From IMG/VR virus record IMGVR_UViG_3300009100_000034, positions 1 to 30,982 of that record: a DNA stretch of 30,982 nt. One strand, 5' to 3'. A program made the position numbers and the translations under genes. The notes beneath the pieces were generated by a model. It had not been told where the DNA came from. It saw only the letters and a program-made list of their open reading frames with translations, and did no database searches. The stretch is from a virus. This document shows, piece by piece, positions 29,557 through 30,982 of the stretch (position 1 is its first letter; each line of letters opens with the position of its first letter).

Positions 29557-29753
29557 CAGAACCTGCTCTCGTACGCTTCAGCTACTTGTTCCGGTGTCAG
29601 TTCCCGGTCGGCTATGACCATGATGTAGTCCTCGGATCCGGTATCCACGTTGTGTACCCAGACCCTGTTCCTGGAGACAGACTGGATCGCGCGGGCTATC
29701 TCCTCGACCGGAGTGCCGTCCTTGAGTTCCCAGGTGACCATCTCAATCTTCAC
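29556..29753 (-). CDS. hypothetical protein, 65 aa
   Basis: GTG 29753 overlaps the upstream TGA (GTGA), with AAAGGAACAAGCC as site. VTWELKDGTPVEEIARAIQS, then a strand and helix ending LTPEQVAEAYESRF: a compact alpha-beta fold without catalytic motif. Confidence 0.6.
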   Translation of the reverse strand: MKIEMVTWELKDGTPVEEIARAIQSVSRNRVWVHNVDTGSEDYIMVIADRELTPEQVAEAYESRF

Positions 29754-29869
29754 GGCTTGTTCCTTTCTCTCCAGATCAGTGCGCCCACCAAGGCAGACAG
29801 ACCAAGACCCAGAGCTATGAGCAGGAAACCGATGAGCCGGATGATGGCCGACTCCGTTTCCCAGCCCAT
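29750..29869 (-). CDS. single-span membrane protein, 39 aa
   Basis: ATG 29869 shares a base with the upstream stop (TAATG). One transmembrane helix (IIRLIGFLLIALGLGLSALV) with a basic end (WRERNKP). It lies just after the lipoprotein gene and may work with it at the membrane; this is inference. Confidence 0.6.
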   Translation of the reverse strand: MGWETESAIIRLIGFLLIALGLGLSALVGALIWRERNKP

Positions 29870-30468
29870 TACACTGGGCCTCCTCGTCCGGTCGTGTATG
29901 TACAGAGATTGGATGCGTGGGCCATCCCACCAGTCAACTCTCGCAGCTCCGGATTGAGTACTGCAGCAAAGGTGCGGGTGTTGGCAATCGGCGCCCCCGT
30001 CCACGTCTGGAACTCGCAGCCGACCACATCCCCGTACTCACCCTCGAACCCGTAGGCGATGGTAAAGGAGATGCTCTCGTTCGGCGGGAACCAGACGGTG
30101 AACCCATACGGAGTCGCCTTCGGCGCTGGGGTGACAAGCAGGTTGGCCCGAGTCACCGGGTCCCGGAACGGGTGAGTAACGAACGTATCCGGCTCCTCGA
30201 AGGCTCCGAACAGGTCCGGATTAGCCGCCACCGCCAGCATGTTGAAGCTGAACGTGATCTTCTTGTCGAAGTCCGCTACGTCATGGCCATAGAAGAAGAC
30301 CCGTACTCCTGGCCAAGAGTCGAGGATACCGCGCGGCCTTGGTGCCGGGACCTCCCCGTTGTACGGCTCGTCAGCCGGCTGCTGGCGCTGTGACGGGATC
30401 TCTGGCGTACAGCCAGCTAGTAGTCCAATCATCACTGCAGCTACAACCAGACGCCATGTGTGTCTCAC
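29869..30468 (-). CDS. lipoprotein, 199 aa
   Basis: GTG 30468 follows GGAGAGAGAGACTGATC. MRHTWRLVVAAVMIGLLAGC is a lipoprotein signal with lipobox LAGC, acylated Cys20. The mature part is beta-rich (VRVFFYGHDV, ITFSFNMLAV, FTVWFPPNESISF), resembling a DUF4352/immunoprotective-extracellular type fold. Phage lipoproteins often block superinfection, a possible role here but unproven. It is co-translated with small membrane proteins on both sides. Confidence 0.75.
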   Translation of the reverse strand: MRHTWRLVVAAVMIGLLAGCTPEIPSQRQQPADEPYNGEVPAPRPRGILDSWPGVRVFFYGHDVADFDKKITFSFNMLAVAANPDLFGAFEEPDTFVTHPFRDPVTRANLLVTPAPKATPYGFTVWFPPNESISFTIAYGFEGEYGDVVGCEFQTWTGAPIANTRTFAAVLNPELRELTGGMAHASNLCTYTTGRGGPV

Positions 30469-30492
30469 GATCAGTCTCTCTCTCCAGAGTAT

Positions 30493-30585
30493 TCATCGAC
30501 TGGACCACCAGTCTTCGATCTTGTACCAGCCCCAGCCGACTAGCATCACGAGTCCGGCTAGCCCCAGCCAATAGACACAATCCAT
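30493..30585 (-). CDS. single-span membrane microprotein, 30 aa
   Basis: ATG 30585 follows GTGAGGTGAGGGT. A helix WLGLAGLVMLVGWGWY and a charged tryptophan-rich end (KIEDWWSS). Twenty-four bases separate it from the lipoprotein gene. Confidence 0.5.
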   Translation of the reverse strand: MDCVYWLGLAGLVMLVGWGWYKIEDWWSSR

Positions 30586-30614
30586 ACCCTCACCTCACGT
30601 CCCTTCACACGTGG

Positions 30615-30854
30615 TCATCGGTGCCGATACAGGTAAATGGTCCGGCGACCCCAGCACAGTCCGGCCGTCCACTTCCGGCCGTCGCGGGCCGCGTGCAGTG
30701 GTGTGAGGTGCCACTGCCACAGCCAGCGGTTGCGCCAGTAGGTGCGGTAACCACGCGGCTGGACATGGCCAATGAACAGGGCCAGCCAGTGCCAGGACTG
30801 TTTACCTTGCCAAAGAGTCTTCAGGTGCCTGGTTGTTGCTGCGGTTGTGTTCAC
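30615..30854 (-). CDS. Trp/Arg-rich hypothetical protein, 79 aa
   Basis: GTG 30854 overlaps the upstream TGA (GTGA). The sequence is basic and rich in tryptophan (QSWHWLALFIGHVQPRGYR, WLWQWHL) with a hydrophobic middle. No family recognised. A longer frame from 30938 would swallow the coupled microprotein upstream and is not preferred. Confidence 0.5.
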   Translation of the reverse strand: MNTTAATTRHLKTLWQGKQSWHWLALFIGHVQPRGYRTYWRNRWLWQWHLTPLHAARDGRKWTAGLCWGRRTIYLYRHR

Positions 30855-30916
30855 ATCATCACCAGCCCCACCAGCCCAATCAACGCCAGAAACCCAGCTG
30901 CAAACTCCACCTTCAC
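30851..30916 (-). CDS. membrane microprotein, 21 aa
   Basis: GTG 30916 follows GGAGAGGTGGGGTG. Twenty-one residues, nearly all one hydrophobic helix (VEFAAGFLALIGLVGLVMM). Its TGA overlaps the next GTG. The preceding bases to the window end (30917-30982) hold no further gene on this strand that I can support. Confidence 0.4.
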   Translation of the reverse strand: MKVEFAAGFLALIGLVGLVMM

Positions 30917-30982
30917 CACCCCACCTCTCCAAACCCACACCCCCACGTACCCCTAACAGGCTACAGGAACCGACACCCGCGA

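Overview
The window looks like part of the genome of a large tailed double-stranded DNA phage of a high-GC Gram-positive host, most likely an actinobacterium such as Streptomyces. The evidence is a large terminase subunit, many short genes that overlap as ATGA, GTGA or TAATG, GAGAG-type ribosome binding sites, GTG and TTG starts, a cluster of phage tRNAs, and several protein families I know mainly from actinobacteriophages. No chromosomal housekeeping gene is visible.

Layout. 1-830: end of a gene, tRNAs for Ile, His, Tyr, Arg(CCG), a Cys-like tRNA and Met(CAU), and a zinc-ribbon gene. 830-3600: a small gene, then four tandem Y-RNA-like noncoding RNAs (1320-1766), a terminator, and a Ro60/TROVE protein. 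3600-5976: a DUF932 gene and small genes reading right, ending in a shared terminator. 5985-8771 (minus strand): large terminase, split by an apparent +1 frameshift in Walker A and by an intein after Walker B that carries an HNH endonuclease in another reading frame, followed by an Ig-like virion protein. 8838-10955: a promoter with a palindrome, tRNA-Val, tRNA-Arg(CCT), two blocks of apparently structured noncoding RNA, and a LAGLIDADG-like gene. 10956-20240 (plus): replication and DNA metabolism, with an AAA+ ATPase, two ParB-like proteins, a Cas4-like nuclease, an SSB-like protein, a primase-helicase and small DNA-binding proteins. 20237-30916 (minus): a long, translationally coupled array of small genes including a GGQ release-factor-domain protein with an in-frame UGA, zinc ribbons, a secreted M23 peptidase, a RAMP-like protein, a glycosyltransferase-like protein and a lipoprotein. 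Only the plus-strand 50-aa gene at 20524-20676 interrupts it. Between 25830 and 27690 lies a 1.9-kb G-rich degenerate repeat.

The most striking system is the Ro60-Y RNA locus. Each of the four RNAs starts with RTCCG followed by GGGYTACTTC, and each can close on itself by complementary ends. Units 1 and 4 also carry a T-arm, a closed acceptor-like hairpin and a D-arm in circularly permuted order, as expected for YrlA-type tRNA mimics. The phage therefore appears to encode a complete Ro ribonucleoprotein. Three further recoding-type oddities (terminase +1 shift, out-of-frame HNH in an intein, UGA inside a release-factor gene) also deserve attention. Sequencing error has to be excluded for the first and third.
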